Positions 1-9,157 of a stretch of 64,000 nucleotides of DNA are shown here, one piece after another. The notes below the pieces were generated by a model that saw only the letters and a list, made by a program, of their open reading frames with translations, did no database searches and had not been told where the DNA came from. Source of the DNA: Reyranella massiliensis 521 (GTDB lineage Bacteria > Pseudomonadota > Alphaproteobacteria > Reyranellales > Reyranellaceae); contig NZ_HE997181.1 in assembly GCF_000312425.1 (NCBI RefSeq), positions 2,270,260 to 2,334,259 of the forward strand. The letters are read 5' to 3'. Each line of letters opens with the position of its first letter. Position 1 is the first letter of the stretch. The position numbers and the translations under genes were made by a program.

Positions 1-1967
1 GCATGCTGATGCTCGGCATCGACTTCCAGCGCATCTCGCTCGGCGCTCTGATCATCGCGCTCGGCCTGCTGGTCGACGACGCCATCATCGCCGTCGAGAT
101 GATGATGGTGAAGCTGGAACAGGGGGCGAGCCGCCTCGAAGCCGCGACCTTCGCCTACACCTCGACGGCCTTCCCCATGCTGACCGGGACGCTGGTCACG
201 GCTGTCGGCTTCGTTCCGGTGGGCTTCGCCCGGTCGGGCGCCGGCGAATACACCAACTCGATCTTCTGGGTGGTCGGCCTCTCGCTGATCATCTCCTGGT
301 TCGTCGCCGTCCTGTTCACGCCCTGGATGGGCTATCACCTGCTGCCACAACCTAAGGTTCATCATCACGATCCCTATGGCGGCCGGCTCTACACGATGTT
401 CCGCAAGCTGGTCGTGTGGTGCGTCACCTGGCGCAAGACCACGATCGCCATAACCGCGCTCGCCTTCGTGGCCTCGATGGCGGCATTCGGCCTGGTCCAG
501 AAACAGTTCTTTCCGACCGCCAACCGGCCCGAGCTGATCGTCGACATGAAGCTGGCGCAGGGCGCTTCGTGGGCCGCGACCGACAAGGAAGTGCGCAAGC
601 TCGAAAAGTGGCTCGGCGAGAATTCCGACGTCGCCTTCTACACGTCCTACATCGGCGCCGGCAGCCCGCGCTTCTACTTGCCCACGGTCCCGGAGCTCGC
701 CAACGCCAATTTCGGCCAGGTCATCGTCATGACCAAGGATCTCCGCGCCCGCGAGCGCGTGGTTGCCGCGCTGGACAGGCTCTTTGCCCAGGACTTCGAA
801 GCCGTCCGCGCCCGCGTGCAACGCCTGCAGAACGGCCCGCCGGTCAGCTATCCGGTGATGTTCCGCGTGCTGGGCGACGATCCACAGCAGGTCCGTACCG
901 TCGCCGAACGCGTGCGGCAGGTCTTCAAGGCCGATCCGGCGACGCGCGACATCAACTTCGACTGGAACGAGCTGGCCAAGTCCGTGCGGCTGGAGGTCGA
1001 CCAGGCCAAGGCCCGCGCCCTGGGCGTCGACTCCCAGGTGCTGGGCAATGCCCTGCAGACGCTGCTGAGCGGTGTGACGGTCACGCAGTATCGCGAACGC
1101 ACCGAGACGATCGACGTCATCGCCCGCGCGATCGCGCCGGAGCGGCTGAGCGTCGAAGGTCTCGAAGCCATCAACTTCCGCACTGCCAATGGCGGCGTGG
1201 TCTCGCTGGCCCAGCTTGCGACGCTGAAGTTCGAGCTGGAAGAGCCGATCCTCTGGCGGCGCAACAAGGAACTGCTCATGACTGTCCGCGCCGGCGTCGC
1301 CGACGGCGTGCAGGGCCCGGATGTCGCTGCCCGCATCGACAAGGCGCTGGCGCCGCTGCGCGCCGAACTGCCGCCCGGCTATCGGATCGAGATCGGTGGC
1401 GATTCGGAGGAGTCGGCCAAGAGCCAGGCCTCCATCTTCAAGATGATGCCCCTCATGGCCTTCCTGATGGTGCTGTTCCTGATGCTCCAACTCCAGAGCT
1501 TCTCCAAGCTCGCACTGGTCATGCTGACGGCGCCGCTGGGTCTGATCGGCGTGTCGCTGTTCCTGCTGCTATTCAACCAGCCCTTCGGGTTCGTCTCGCT
1601 GCTGGGCGTGATTGCACTTGCCGGCATGATCATGCGCAACTCGGTGATCCTGGTGGATCAGATCGACCAGGATATCCGCGCCGGTCACACCGACTGGGAT
1701 GCGGTGATCGACGCCACGGTGCGCCGCGCGCGGCCGATCCTTCTGACCGCCGGCACGGCGATCTTCGCCATGATCCCGCTGTCCCGCAGCGTATTCTGGG
1801 GACCCATGGCTGTCGCCCTGATGGGCGGCCTGCTGGTGGCGACCGCCCTGACCCTGCTCTTCTTGCCGGCGCTCTATGCGGCCTGGTTCAGGGTGAAGAG
1901 ACCGTCCGCAACGGAGGCCGCGTCGCCGCAACACGTCCCGCCGACGCTCGCGATCGCGGCCGAGTAG
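1..1967 (+). CDS. RND efflux transporter permease subunit (C-terminal part; 5' end outside window)
   Basis: Inner-membrane proton-driven pump of the AcrB/HAE type, which exports hydrophobic or toxic compounds with a periplasmic adaptor and an outer-membrane channel. The visible 654 residues compare with about 1030 in the family, so roughly the first 400 are missing to the left. The first visible helix carries the LLVDDAIIAVE motif, whose Asp-Asp pair corresponds to the TM4 proton relay of AcrB. A periplasmic porter domain follows, then a second membrane half from about residue 480, ending in a helix rich in Leu and a short polar tail. The position equivalent to AcrB Lys940 reads MIMRNSVILVD, with Arg instead of Lys. 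Adaptor genes are not visible. The substrate cannot be told from sequence. Confidence 0.93.
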   Translation, partial: MLMLGIDFQRISLGALIIALGLLVDDAIIAVEMMMVKLEQGASRLEAATFAYTSTAFPMLTGTLVTAVGFVPVGFARSGAGEYTNSIFWVVGLSLIISWFVAVLFTPWMGYHLLPQPKVHHHDPYGGRLYTMFRKLVVWCVTWRKTTIAITALAFVASMAAFGLVQKQFFPTANRPELIVDMKLAQGASWAATDKEVRKLEKWLGENSDVAFYTSYIGAGSPRFYLPTVPELANANFGQVIVMTKDLRARERVVAALDRLFAQDFEAVRARVQRLQNGPPVSYPVMFRVLGDDPQQVRTVAERVRQVFKADPATRDINFDWNELAKSVRLEVDQAKARALGVDSQVLGNALQTLLSGVTVTQYRERTETIDVIARAIAPERLSVEGLEAINFRTANGGVVSLAQLATLKFELEEPILWRRNKELLMTVRAGVADGVQGPDVAARIDKALAPLRAELPPGYRIEIGGDSEESAKSQASIFKMMPLMAFLMVLFLMLQLQSFSKLALVMLTAPLGLIGVSLFLLLFNQPFGFVSLLGVIALAGMIMRNSVILVDQIDQDIRAGHTDWDAVIDATVRRARPILLTAGTAIFAMIPLSRSVFWGPMAVALMGGLLVATALTLLFLPALYAAWFRVKRPSATEAASPQHVPPTLAIAAE

Positions 1968-1976
1968 CGCCCAGGG

Positions 1977-2618
1977 TCAGGAGATACGGCCTTCCGCCGT
2001 TCGGAGGTCGCTCTCCCGGCTGGCGCTGACTTCAAGGATGATCTCGATGCCGCGCACAATGTCGCTGACCGACATGGACGGCGCACCACCGAGGCGGGCC
2101 GCCTGCTCCGGCACATAAGGGATGTGCAGGAAGCCGCCACGGATCGGGCGAGGATGCGAGGCAGCAATGTCCATCAGCGCATAGAAGATGTGATTGCAGA
2201 CGAAAGTGCCGGCGGTGTTCGAGACCGCAGCCGGCAGTCCCGCCTTGCGCATTTCGGCCACGCAGGCCTTGATCGGCAGCGTCGTGAAATGGGCGGCCGG
2301 CCCGTCGGCCACCACCGGCCTGTCGATCGGCTGCTTGCCGTCATTGTCCCGAATGCGTGCATCCTGGACGTTGATCGCCACGCGCTCGAGACACAGTTCG
2401 GTACGACCGCCGGCCTGGCCGACGCAGAGCACGATGTCGGGCTTTGCCTTCTCAATCGCCGCGCGCAGCACTTCGGCCGAACGGGCATAGGATGTCGGCA
2501 GCTCGGCCGTGTGTACCACGATGCTGCCGAGGTGCTTCTTCAGCTTGCCGACGGCAAGAGAGGACGGATTGACCTCGTCGCCGGCGAACGGATCGAATCC
2601 CGTAACCAAGGCCTTCAT
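1977..2618 (-). CDS. pcp: Pyroglutamyl-peptidase I (pyrrolidone-carboxylate peptidase, family C15)
   Basis: Cytoplasmic cysteine peptidase that removes N-terminal pyroglutamate from peptides. At 213 residues it has the usual length, and it opens with the family signature MKALVTGFDPF. The expected triad is visible: Glu78 in LCLERVAIN, Cys141 in AGTFVCNH and His165 in GGFLHIPYVP, matching Glu81/Cys144/His168 of characterised enzymes. The ATG at 2618 is preceded by a purine-rich GAGGCGAG. The gene follows the cox operon on the same strand but is separated from it by a strong terminator, so it probably has its own promoter. A GATAAT-like -10 box lies at 2640-2645, without a convincing -35. Confidence 0.93.
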   Translation of the reverse strand: MKALVTGFDPFAGDEVNPSSLAVGKLKKHLGSIVVHTAELPTSYARSAEVLRAAIEKAKPDIVLCVGQAGGRTELCLERVAINVQDARIRDNDGKQPIDRPVVADGPAAHFTTLPIKACVAEMRKAGLPAAVSNTAGTFVCNHIFYALMDIAASHPRPIRGGFLHIPYVPEQAARLGGAPSMSVSDIVRGIEIILEVSASRESDLRTAEGRIS

Positions 2619-2647
2619 GGTGCACTCGCCTCGAATGCTATTATCCA

Positions 2648-2680
2648 GAAAACAAAGGGGCGCCCGGCAAGGGGCGCCCC
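2648..2680 (-). terminator. Rho-independent terminator of the coxSLM operon
   Basis: Read on the minus strand, a perfect 9-bp stem GGGGCGCCC / GGGCGCCCC with a 6-base loop is followed by TTTGTTTT. It starts about 28 bases after the coxM stop codon and ends about 30 bases before the pcp start, so it should separate the two units. Confidence 0.88.
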
Positions 2681-2707
2681 GACGTTAGTCACTGCTGAGA
2701 TCGATGG

Positions 2708-3505
2708 CTACTTGTTGGCCGCGTCGACTGCGCGACGAGCCATCACGCCCACGAGGTGGGCACGGTATTCGGCACTGCCGTGAATGTCGCTGTTGAGGTC
2801 GTCGGCCGGGATCTTGATGTCCTTGATCGCCGCCGAAGTGAAGTTCTTGGCGAGCGCGTCTTCCATCGCCTTGACGCGGAAGACGCACGGGCCGGCACCT
2901 GTCACCGCCACGCGCACGCCGCCTGCGGTCTTGGCGACGAACACGCCGACCATCGCGTAGCGCGAAGCCGGGTTGGGGAATTTGACGTAGGCCGCATTCT
3001 CCGCCTTCGGGAAGCTGATCGAGGTAATCAGCTCACCCTCGCTCAACGCCGTTTCGAACAGGCCCTTGAAGAAGGCGTCGGCCGCATGCTTGCCGGTGTT
3101 GGTGGTGATCGTCGCATTGAGCGCCACAACCGCCGCCGGATAGTCGGCGGCCGGATCGTTGTTGGCCACCGAACCGCCCATGGTGCCGCGGTTACGGACC
3201 GCCGGGTCGCCAATATGACCGGCCAGGGCAGCCAATGCCGGGATCTGGGCCTTCACGTCGGCCGAGCTGGCGACGTCGTAGTGGCGGGTCATGCCGCCGA
3301 TCACGACGTTGTTGCCCTCGACCTTGATGCCGGCCAGCTCCTTGATGGCGCCGAGATCGACAATGTCGCTCGGCCGGGCCAGGCGCTGCTTCAGCGTCGG
3401 GATCAGGGTCATGCCGCCCGACATCGGACGGGCCTCTTCCTTGCCCTTCAGCAGAGCGACCGCATCGGCAACCGACTTCGGACGATGGTAAGCAAAATCG
3501 TACAT
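2708..3505 (-). CDS. coxM: Xanthine dehydrogenase/CO dehydrogenase family FAD-binding (medium) subunit
   Basis: FAD subunit of a molybdenum hydroxylase; it passes electrons from the Fe-S subunit to the acceptor. The 265 residues match the family length. FAD-binding motifs are visible: MSGGMTLIP near residues 28-36 and RGTMGGSVANNDP near 106-118. An in-frame upstream ATG at 3631 is rejected because the ATG at 3505 has a perfect GGAGG just before it, the homologous start MYDFAYHRP, and avoids overlapping coxL. It is last in the order coxS-coxL-coxM, 13 bases after coxL. That order is typical of form II enzymes (form I is M-S-L). Confidence 0.92.
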   Translation of the reverse strand: MYDFAYHRPKSVADAVALLKGKEEARPMSGGMTLIPTLKQRLARPSDIVDLGAIKELAGIKVEGNNVVIGGMTRHYDVASSADVKAQIPALAALAGHIGDPAVRNRGTMGGSVANNDPAADYPAAVVALNATITTNTGKHAADAFFKGLFETALSEGELITSISFPKAENAAYVKFPNPASRYAMVGVFVAKTAGGVRVAVTGAGPCVFRVKAMEDALAKNFTSAAIKDIKIPADDLNSDIHGSAEYRAHLVGVMARRAVDAANK

Positions 3506-3518
3506 CTCAATCCTCCCG

Positions 3519-5906
3519 TTACTCGGCCGCTTTACGCTGCGCACCCTGAATGGTCTGCCAGACGCTGAGCGGCGTGGCAGGCATCGGGACGTGCGTGACG
3601 CCGAGCGGCGCCAGTGCGTCGTGGACGGCATTCATCACGGCGGCAGGTGCGGCAATCGCACCGGCCTCGCCGCATCCCTTCACGCCCAGCGGATTGTGCG
3701 GGCAAGGCGTGACCTTGTAGCCGAGCTTGAACGACGGGACGTCGTCGGCGCGCGGCATGGTGTAGTCCATGTAGGAGCCGCTGAGCAGCTGACCCGTTTC
3801 CTTGTCGTAGACGGCATTCTCCAGCAGCGCCTGACCGACGCCCTGAACGATGCCACCGTGAACCTGGCCCTCGACGATCATCGGATTGATGATGTTGCCG
3901 AAATCGTCGACCGCGGTGTGATTGACGACCTCGACGACGCCGGTATCAGGGTCGATCTCGACCTCGCAAATCTGCGTGCCGGCCGGATAGACGAAGTTCG
4001 CCGGATCGTAGAACGCATTCTCGTCCATGCCGGGCTCGATCTCGGCCAGCGGGTAGTTGTGCGGCACGTACGCGGCGAACACCGCCTGGGCGAGCGGCAC
4101 CGCCTTGTCGGTGCCCGCCACCTTGAAGGTGCCGTTCTCGAACACGACGTCGGCGGCCGAGGCCTCCATCAGATGGGCGGCGATCTTCTTGCCCTTGGCG
4201 ATGATCTTGTCGGCGGCCTTCATGATGGCCGAGCCGCCGACCGCCAGGGACCGGCTGCCGTAGGTGCCCATGCCGAACGGCGTGGTCGCAGTGTCGCCGT
4301 GGACGACCTCGATATTCTCCAGCGGCACGCCGAGCTTGTCCGACACGATCTGGGCGAAGGTCGTCTCGTGGCTCTGGCCGTGGCTGTGCGAGCCGGTCAG
4401 GATCTGGACGTTGCCTGTCGGGTTGAACTTGATCTGGGCGGCCTCCCATTGGCCGACGCCGCCACCGAGCTGGCCGATCACCTGCGACGGCGCCAGCCCG
4501 CAGGCCTCGATGTAGGACGAGAAGCCGATGCCGCGCAGCTTGCCGCGCGACTTGGCTTCGGCGCGGCGGCCCTCGAAACCCTTGTAGTCGGCGATCTTGA
4601 TCGCCTCGTCGATGATCGGCGGGTAGTTACCCGAATCGTACTGCAACGCCACCGGAGTCTGGTACGGGAAGGCGTCGGACGGGATGAAGTTCTTGCGGCG
4701 CAGCTCCGCCGGATCGACCTTCAATTCTGCCGCCGCCCTGCTGACGATGCTCTCGATCACGAAGGTCGCCTCGGGACGGCCGGCGCCGCGATAGGCGTCG
4801 ACCGGCGCGGTGTGCGTCACCGCCGCCTTCACGTTGGCGTAGATGAGCGGCGTCGTGTACTGGCCGGCCAGCAGCGTGGCGTAGAGATAGGTTGGCACCG
4901 CCGTCGAGAAGGTCGAGAGATAGGCGCCCATGTTGGCGATGGTCTCGACCTTGAGCGCCAGGAACTTGTGATCCTTGTCGAGGGCAAGCTCTGCATGGGT
5001 GACGTGGTCGCGCCCGTGCGCGTCGGTCATGAACGACTCGGCTCGCTCCGCCGTCCACTTGATCGGCCGGCCGACGCGGCTGGACGCCCAGCACACCATC
5101 GTCTCTTCGTTGTAGCAGAAGATCTTGCTGCCGAAGCCGCCGCCGACGTCGGGGGCAATGACGCGCAGCTTGTGCTCGGGAATGCCCAGCACGAAGGCCG
5201 ACAGGATCAGGCGCAACACATGCGGGTTCTGCGAGGTCGACCAGAGCGTGTAGTTGCCGGTGCCCTTGTCGTACTCGGCTGCCGCCGCGCGCGGCTCCAT
5301 GGCGTTGGGGATCAGGCGATTGTTGACGATGTCCATCTTGGTGACGTGCGCCGCCTTGGCAAACGCCGCCTCGACATCGGCCTTCACGCCGATTTCCCAG
5401 TCGTAGATCAGGTTGCCCGGCACCACGTCCGCGTGGACCTCGGGAACGCCCTTGTCGAAGGCGCGCGCGAGATCGACGTTAGCCGGCTTCACGTCGTAGT
5501 CGACATGGATCGCCTCGGCGGCGTCCTTGGCTTCATCGTGGCTGTTGGCCACGACCATCGCCACCGTGTCGCCGACATAGCGCACGGTATCGAGCGCCAT
5601 AACCGGATGGGGCGGCGCCTTGTGCGGCTCGCCGTGCTTGTCCTTCACCACCCAGCCGCAGATCAGGCCGCCGACCTTCGCATCGGCAATGTCCTTGCCG
5701 GTGAAGATCTCGACCACGCCGGGCATGGATTTCGCCGCCGAAACGTCGATGCTCTTGATCTTCGCATGGGCATGCGGCGAACGCAGGAAATACGCGTAAG
5801 TCGCCCGTGCGAGGGGCAGATCGTCGACATAGCGACCGGTGCCGGTAAGGAAGCGCTGGTCTTCCTTCCGCTTCACCCGGGCGCCGATTCCGGTTTCGGC
5901 GGTCAT
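3519..5906 (-). CDS. coxL: Molybdenum hydroxylase large subunit, form II CoxL type
   Basis: Catalytic subunit that binds the molybdopterin-cytosine cofactor. It has 795 residues, the normal length. The active-site loop reads AYRGAGR at residues 371-377, the form II signature; true CO-oxidising form I enzymes have AYRCSFR. GGGFGSK at 255-261 is a cofactor-binding loop, and the catalytic Glu of [10 protein letters not shown] lies at about 747. Form II enzymes have generally not been shown to oxidise CO well, and many act on aldehydes, purines or aromatics, so the substrate is unknown. The gene starts 4 bases after the coxS stop, indicating co-transcription. No molybdenum cofactor maturation gene (coxD/E/F-like) is seen here. 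Confidence 0.93.
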   Translation of the reverse strand: MTAETGIGARVKRKEDQRFLTGTGRYVDDLPLARATYAYFLRSPHAHAKIKSIDVSAAKSMPGVVEIFTGKDIADAKVGGLICGWVVKDKHGEPHKAPPHPVMALDTVRYVGDTVAMVVANSHDEAKDAAEAIHVDYDVKPANVDLARAFDKGVPEVHADVVPGNLIYDWEIGVKADVEAAFAKAAHVTKMDIVNNRLIPNAMEPRAAAAEYDKGTGNYTLWSTSQNPHVLRLILSAFVLGIPEHKLRVIAPDVGGGFGSKIFCYNEETMVCWASSRVGRPIKWTAERAESFMTDAHGRDHVTHAELALDKDHKFLALKVETIANMGAYLSTFSTAVPTYLYATLLAGQYTTPLIYANVKAAVTHTAPVDAYRGAGRPEATFVIESIVSRAAAELKVDPAELRRKNFIPSDAFPYQTPVALQYDSGNYPPIIDEAIKIADYKGFEGRRAEAKSRGKLRGIGFSSYIEACGLAPSQVIGQLGGGVGQWEAAQIKFNPTGNVQILTGSHSHGQSHETTFAQIVSDKLGVPLENIEVVHGDTATTPFGMGTYGSRSLAVGGSAIMKAADKIIAKGKKIAAHLMEASAADVVFENGTFKVAGTDKAVPLAQAVFAAYVPHNYPLAEIEPGMDENAFYDPANFVYPAGTQICEVEIDPDTGVVEVVNHTAVDDFGNIINPMIVEGQVHGGIVQGVGQALLENAVYDKETGQLLSGSYMDYTMPRADDVPSFKLGYKVTPCPHNPLGVKGCGEAGAIAAPAAVMNAVHDALAPLGVTHVPMPATPLSVWQTIQGAQRKAAE

Positions 5907-5910
5907 GGCT

Positions 5911-6396
5911 CTACACCCCTGCTGACTTCATGGCCGGCGCGGCGGCCAGGATTGCCTTCACGATGTTGTGGTAGCCGGTGCAGCGGCAAAGATTGCCCTC
6001 GAGTTCCCGGCGCACCGTCGCCTCGTCGAGCTGGTAGTTGTGGCGCTTCACCATGTCGATGGCGCTCATCACCATGCCCGGCGTGCAGAAGCCGCACTGC
6101 AGGGCGTGGTTGTCACGGAAGGCTTCCTGCATCGGATGAAGCTTGTCGGCGCTTTCGGCCAGGCCTTCGATCGTGATGACCTTGGCGCCTTCGGCCTGGA
6201 CGGCCAGCATGGTGCAGGACTTCACCGACTTGCCGTCGACGTCCACGACGCAGGCACCGCACTGGCTGGTGTCACAACCGACATGGGTGCCAGTCATGCC
6301 GAGATGTTCGCGCAGGAATTGAACCAATAGCGTGCGCGCCTCGACCTTGCCCGAGACGGCCTTGCCGTTGACGGTCATGGCGACGGAAATGGTCAT
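5911..6396 (-). CDS. coxS: [2Fe-2S] small subunit of a molybdenum hydroxylase
   Basis: Electron-transfer subunit with two [2Fe-2S] clusters. The N-terminal plant-ferredoxin-like domain shows [10 protein letters not shown] (Cys41, 46, 49) plus Cys61. The C-terminal helical domain shows QCGFCTPGM (Cys101, 104) and CRC (Cys137, 139) in the [11 protein letters not shown] motif. All eight ligands are present. Length (161 residues) fits the family. It is the first gene of the coxSLM unit; the ATG at 6396 follows a GAGGGAGAAG ribosome-binding site. It lies 141 bases downstream of coxG on the same strand. Confidence 0.95.
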   Translation of the reverse strand: MTISVAMTVNGKAVSGKVEARTLLVQFLREHLGMTGTHVGCDTSQCGACVVDVDGKSVKSCTMLAVQAEGAKVITIEGLAESADKLHPMQEAFRDNHALQCGFCTPGMVMSAIDMVKRHNYQLDEATVRRELEGNLCRCTGYHNIVKAILAAAPAMKSAGV

Positions 6397-6537
6397 TACT
6401 CTTCTCCCTCAACGTATTGGTTCGCGCGAGCCACGCCAGAGCAGGCCCGCCGGGCATTAGTGGAACTCTCGCAAGCCCGTCACATTGCGGTCAAGTGAAT
6501 TGGCGGTTTCGCAGACGATCCGCGATTGTCTCCACCG

Positions 6538-7140
6538 CTAACGACTCGCAATAAAGACCAGGATCAACACGGCGGCGCCGACGCCGATAATCAGCCAGTG
6601 CTTGTAGCCACGCTGCACTGCAGCGGACGGCGGCGGCGCGGAAGGCAGCGGAGCTGTCGCATCGGCAGGTGCCGCCGAAGCGACGGCTTCCGCTGGCGGC
6701 GGACCACCGACCATTGTCGCGAACTTGCTGAAGAACTCGTCGGCCAGCTTCCTGGCGGTGCCGTCGATCAGGCGGGCGCCAACCTGGGCGATCTTGCCGC
6801 CGACCTGAGCATCCACATTGTAGTTCAGTATGGTATCGCCGCCGTCCTCCTTCAGGGCCACCACGGCACCGCCCTTGGCGAAGCCCGCCGCACCGCCCTG
6901 CCCTTCGCCGGAGATCCGGTAGCCGTTGGGCGGGTCGAGGTCGGACAAGGTGACCTTGCCCGAGAAGGCCGCGCTGACCGGGCCAATGCGCATGCGCACC
7001 TTGGCCTTCATTTCGGTATCGGAGGTCTTTTCCAGCGATTCGCAGCCCGGAATGCAGGCCTGCAGAATGGCCGGATCGTTCAGCGCCGCGAAGACCTTCT
7101 CGCGCGGGGCCGCGATCCTGTACTCACCCTTGATTTCCAT
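6538..7140 (-). CDS. coxG: CoxG/SRPBCC-family protein with C-terminal membrane anchor
   Basis: CoxG-type protein of the START/SRPBCC lipid-binding fold. Residues 1-150 hold the domain (start MEIKGEYRIAAPREKVF, then the LQACIPGCESLEK segment characteristic of CoxG). A Pro/Ala-rich linker follows, then a C-terminal helix (about residues 180-198, WLIIGVGAAVLILVFIA) that should anchor it in the membrane. In Oligotropha CoxG is thought to help bring CO dehydrogenase to the cytoplasmic membrane; here the same role for the adjacent form II enzyme is an inference. The 141-base gap before coxS holds a TTGACC box (6489-6494, minus strand) but no convincing -10, so whether coxG and coxSLM share a transcript is open. 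Confidence 0.88.
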   Translation of the reverse strand: MEIKGEYRIAAPREKVFAALNDPAILQACIPGCESLEKTSDTEMKAKVRMRIGPVSAAFSGKVTLSDLDPPNGYRISGEGQGGAAGFAKGGAVVALKEDGGDTILNYNVDAQVGGKIAQVGARLIDGTARKLADEFFSKFATMVGGPPPAEAVASAAPADATAPLPSAPPPSAAVQRGYKHWLIIGVGAAVLILVFIASR

Positions 7141-7162
7141 TCGGTAACTCCCGGCAAAGCGC

Positions 7163-9094
7163 CTACCATTTGCTGGTATAGGAGTCCGGCGGCGGTTCTG
7201 CCAGTGGTTCGCGTACGGAGACGTAGACGGTTGCCAGATAGGGCACGGACATGAGCAGTGCCAGGAAGGCGAACCAGTTGGCCTGGGTGTTCCAGAACAG
7301 GGTCCGGATCACCCAACGGCCGCCATCGGCCGAGACGAAGCCGCCCGAACCACCGTCGTGCAGCTTGATCGCCCCCTCGGTCACCACCATCACGATGGCC
7401 CAGAAGATCAGCATGCCTGCCAGGAAGATCTCGGGCAGGACCGGCTCGAAGCGGCTGAACCGGCGGTCCATGCGGACGAAGCCACGGCTGCCGTCGTAGC
7501 CCAGCAGCCGTCCGAACGAGAGCGCCTTGGCGATGCGATGGTCGCGCGCCACCGGCTCGCTGCGCAGGATCGTGATCGTTTTCCAAGCCATGAGAACGAC
7601 GCTCGGGATCACAAAGCTCCAGATCGGGAAATCGCGGTAGCGACCGTCGATGGCGATCTGACGGAACCAGTCGCCGATGCGAATGACGCCATCGTACCAG
7701 TCGATGCTGATGACGATCAGGTAGAAGATGCAGAGGACCGTCAGCACAAGATAGAGCATCTGCGCCAGTAGGTCGGCGCGCTGCAGGATGCGATAGCGCG
7801 GCAACTCCCGCCAAGCATGCCAGGCCTCCCGCACACGCGCGCCATAGAGCGAAGGATCGGCCATCTTGCCGGTCAGGCTGTCGGCGATGCCACGCAGCAG
7901 GGCATAGCTGAACACGGCCAGCAGCAGGCCCCAGAAGACGACACCGACCGTCCGCTCGAAGTAGAAGGCACGCGACAGGTCGATCCAGGTCGCCTGCACG
8001 TAACAGGTCGCCACGACCTGGGCGAAGACGGCGAAGATCAAGATGCCCTTCCAGGTCGATGCCCGGCGCAGACCGGCATAGGCCAGCAGCAACAGCCCCC
8101 CGACGATCGTCGACACGGCAAACAGCAACCGCCATTTCGGCTCCGCGCTTACCGGCTTGCCCAGCTCGAATTTGTCGTGCCGATAGGCATCGAGAAGGCC
8201 CCAGGCGGCGCCAACCGTGCCCTCCTGGCGTGCCTTCCAATACTGATCGAAGGCTTCGATGACGTTGTAGTCGAACTTCTCCCGCTCCGCCGCCGACCGG
8301 AAGATCGAGAAGAACTTTACCTGCTCCACCCTGCCAGGCCGGGCATCGGACCGCATGCGGCCGTCGCTCGGCCAGCCGGTCTCGCCGATCACGATTTTCT
8401 TGTCGGGGAAGCGCGCCTGCACCTTTTTGTAGATGTCGACCAGGTGCTTCTCGATCGTGAGCTTGCCGTCGGGTTCCCTGCGGTCGAGGCCGATCGGCTC
8501 GTCTTCCCAGTAAGGCAGGATATGGATGGTGATGAAGTCGACTTCGTCGGCGAGCTGCGGGTTGCGCAGCCAGAATTCCCAGACATCGGCATAGGTGACC
8601 GGCTGCGAAACTCGCTGCTTCACCTGGCGGATATAACGCCGGAGCTGGTTGGCGGTCAGGTCCTTGCGCAGCAGGACCTCGTTGCCGACGATCACCCGCT
8701 CGACCGTGTCCTTATACTTGTTGGCATGGTCAATCAGCAGGTTGATCTGCTCGAGATTTTCCTTCTCGTTGTTGTTCAGCCAGGCGCCGTGCCAGACCTT
8801 CAGGCCGTACTTGCCGGCGCGCTGAGGCACCGTCTCCAGGTTCTCGCCCGCAGAATAGGTCCGGACCGCGCCGACCTTGCCCTGAAGGCGCTTCAGGTCG
8901 CTCTCGATCTGGTCGGGCGTCGGAAAGGTGCGCGTCAGCGGGCTCTGGCCCGGCCGGTAGGGCGCGAAGGAAACGCTTTGCAGGGGCGCTGTGGTCCAAC
9001 CGGCGATCTCGACCGGCTTGTTGGGATACCACCACCAGAGATAGTTCAGCGCTGCAACGACCACGAAGGCGAGGAGCGTCACAAGGGCACGCAT
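7163..9094 (-). CDS. Membrane-anchored GH17-like beta-glucan hydrolase/transglycosylase
   Basis: About 643 residues. An N-terminal helix (residues 3-20) precedes a glycoside hydrolase family 17-like TIM barrel (about 30-330). The likely acid/base is Glu139 in VIVGNEV and the likely nucleophile Glu238 in IGETGWPSDG, both textbook GH17 positions. The C-terminal half (about 340-620) has several hydrophobic helices. GH17 enzymes cleave or rearrange beta-1,3-glucans; in Bradyrhizobium, membrane proteins of this sort take part in cyclic beta-glucan synthesis, which is a possible role here but unproven. An ATG at 9154 would add 20 polar residues; 9094 is preferred because the membrane helix starts there. 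No glycosyltransferase gene is adjacent. Confidence 0.78.
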   Translation of the reverse strand: MRALVTLLAFVVVAALNYLWWWYPNKPVEIAGWTTAPLQSVSFAPYRPGQSPLTRTFPTPDQIESDLKRLQGKVGAVRTYSAGENLETVPQRAGKYGLKVWHGAWLNNNEKENLEQINLLIDHANKYKDTVERVIVGNEVLLRKDLTANQLRRYIRQVKQRVSQPVTYADVWEFWLRNPQLADEVDFITIHILPYWEDEPIGLDRREPDGKLTIEKHLVDIYKKVQARFPDKKIVIGETGWPSDGRMRSDARPGRVEQVKFFSIFRSAAEREKFDYNVIEAFDQYWKARQEGTVGAAWGLLDAYRHDKFELGKPVSAEPKWRLLFAVSTIVGGLLLLAYAGLRRASTWKGILIFAVFAQVVATCYVQATWIDLSRAFYFERTVGVVFWGLLLAVFSYALLRGIADSLTGKMADPSLYGARVREAWHAWRELPRYRILQRADLLAQMLYLVLTVLCIFYLIVISIDWYDGVIRIGDWFRQIAIDGRYRDFPIWSFVIPSVVLMAWKTITILRSEPVARDHRIAKALSFGRLLGYDGSRGFVRMDRRFSRFEPVLPEIFLAGMLIFWAIVMVVTEGAIKLHDGGSGGFVSADGGRWVIRTLFWNTQANWFAFLALLMSVPYLATVYVSVREPLAEPPPDSYTSKW

Positions 9095-9157
9095 GAAGAG
9101 GCTTTTAGCAGGATCGCAGGTCGGACGTATGGCTTTTCCGGGGCTTGTCCCCAATAG

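Noticed and set aside
416-2029. 537-codon frame overlapping the RND gene
   Set aside because: Arg/Pro-rich shadow frame without domains; the RND frame shows clear membrane helices.
3506-3631. N-terminal extension of coxM
   Set aside because: It would overlap coxL by over 100 bases; the ATG at 3505 has GGAGG upstream and the family start.
3591-6176. 861-codon open frame opposite coxL
   Set aside because: It is a GC-rich antisense shadow of coxL and coxS; its product is rich in Arg, Gly and Asp with no domain, whereas the minus strand has intact motifs.
2708-6396. Assignment as a true CO dehydrogenase
   Set aside because: The active-site loop is AYRGAGR, not AYRCSFR, and the order is S-L-M, so CO oxidation is not supported.
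7817-9157. 446-codon frame opposite the GH17 gene
   Set aside because: Antisense shadow; the GH17 frame has both catalytic motifs.
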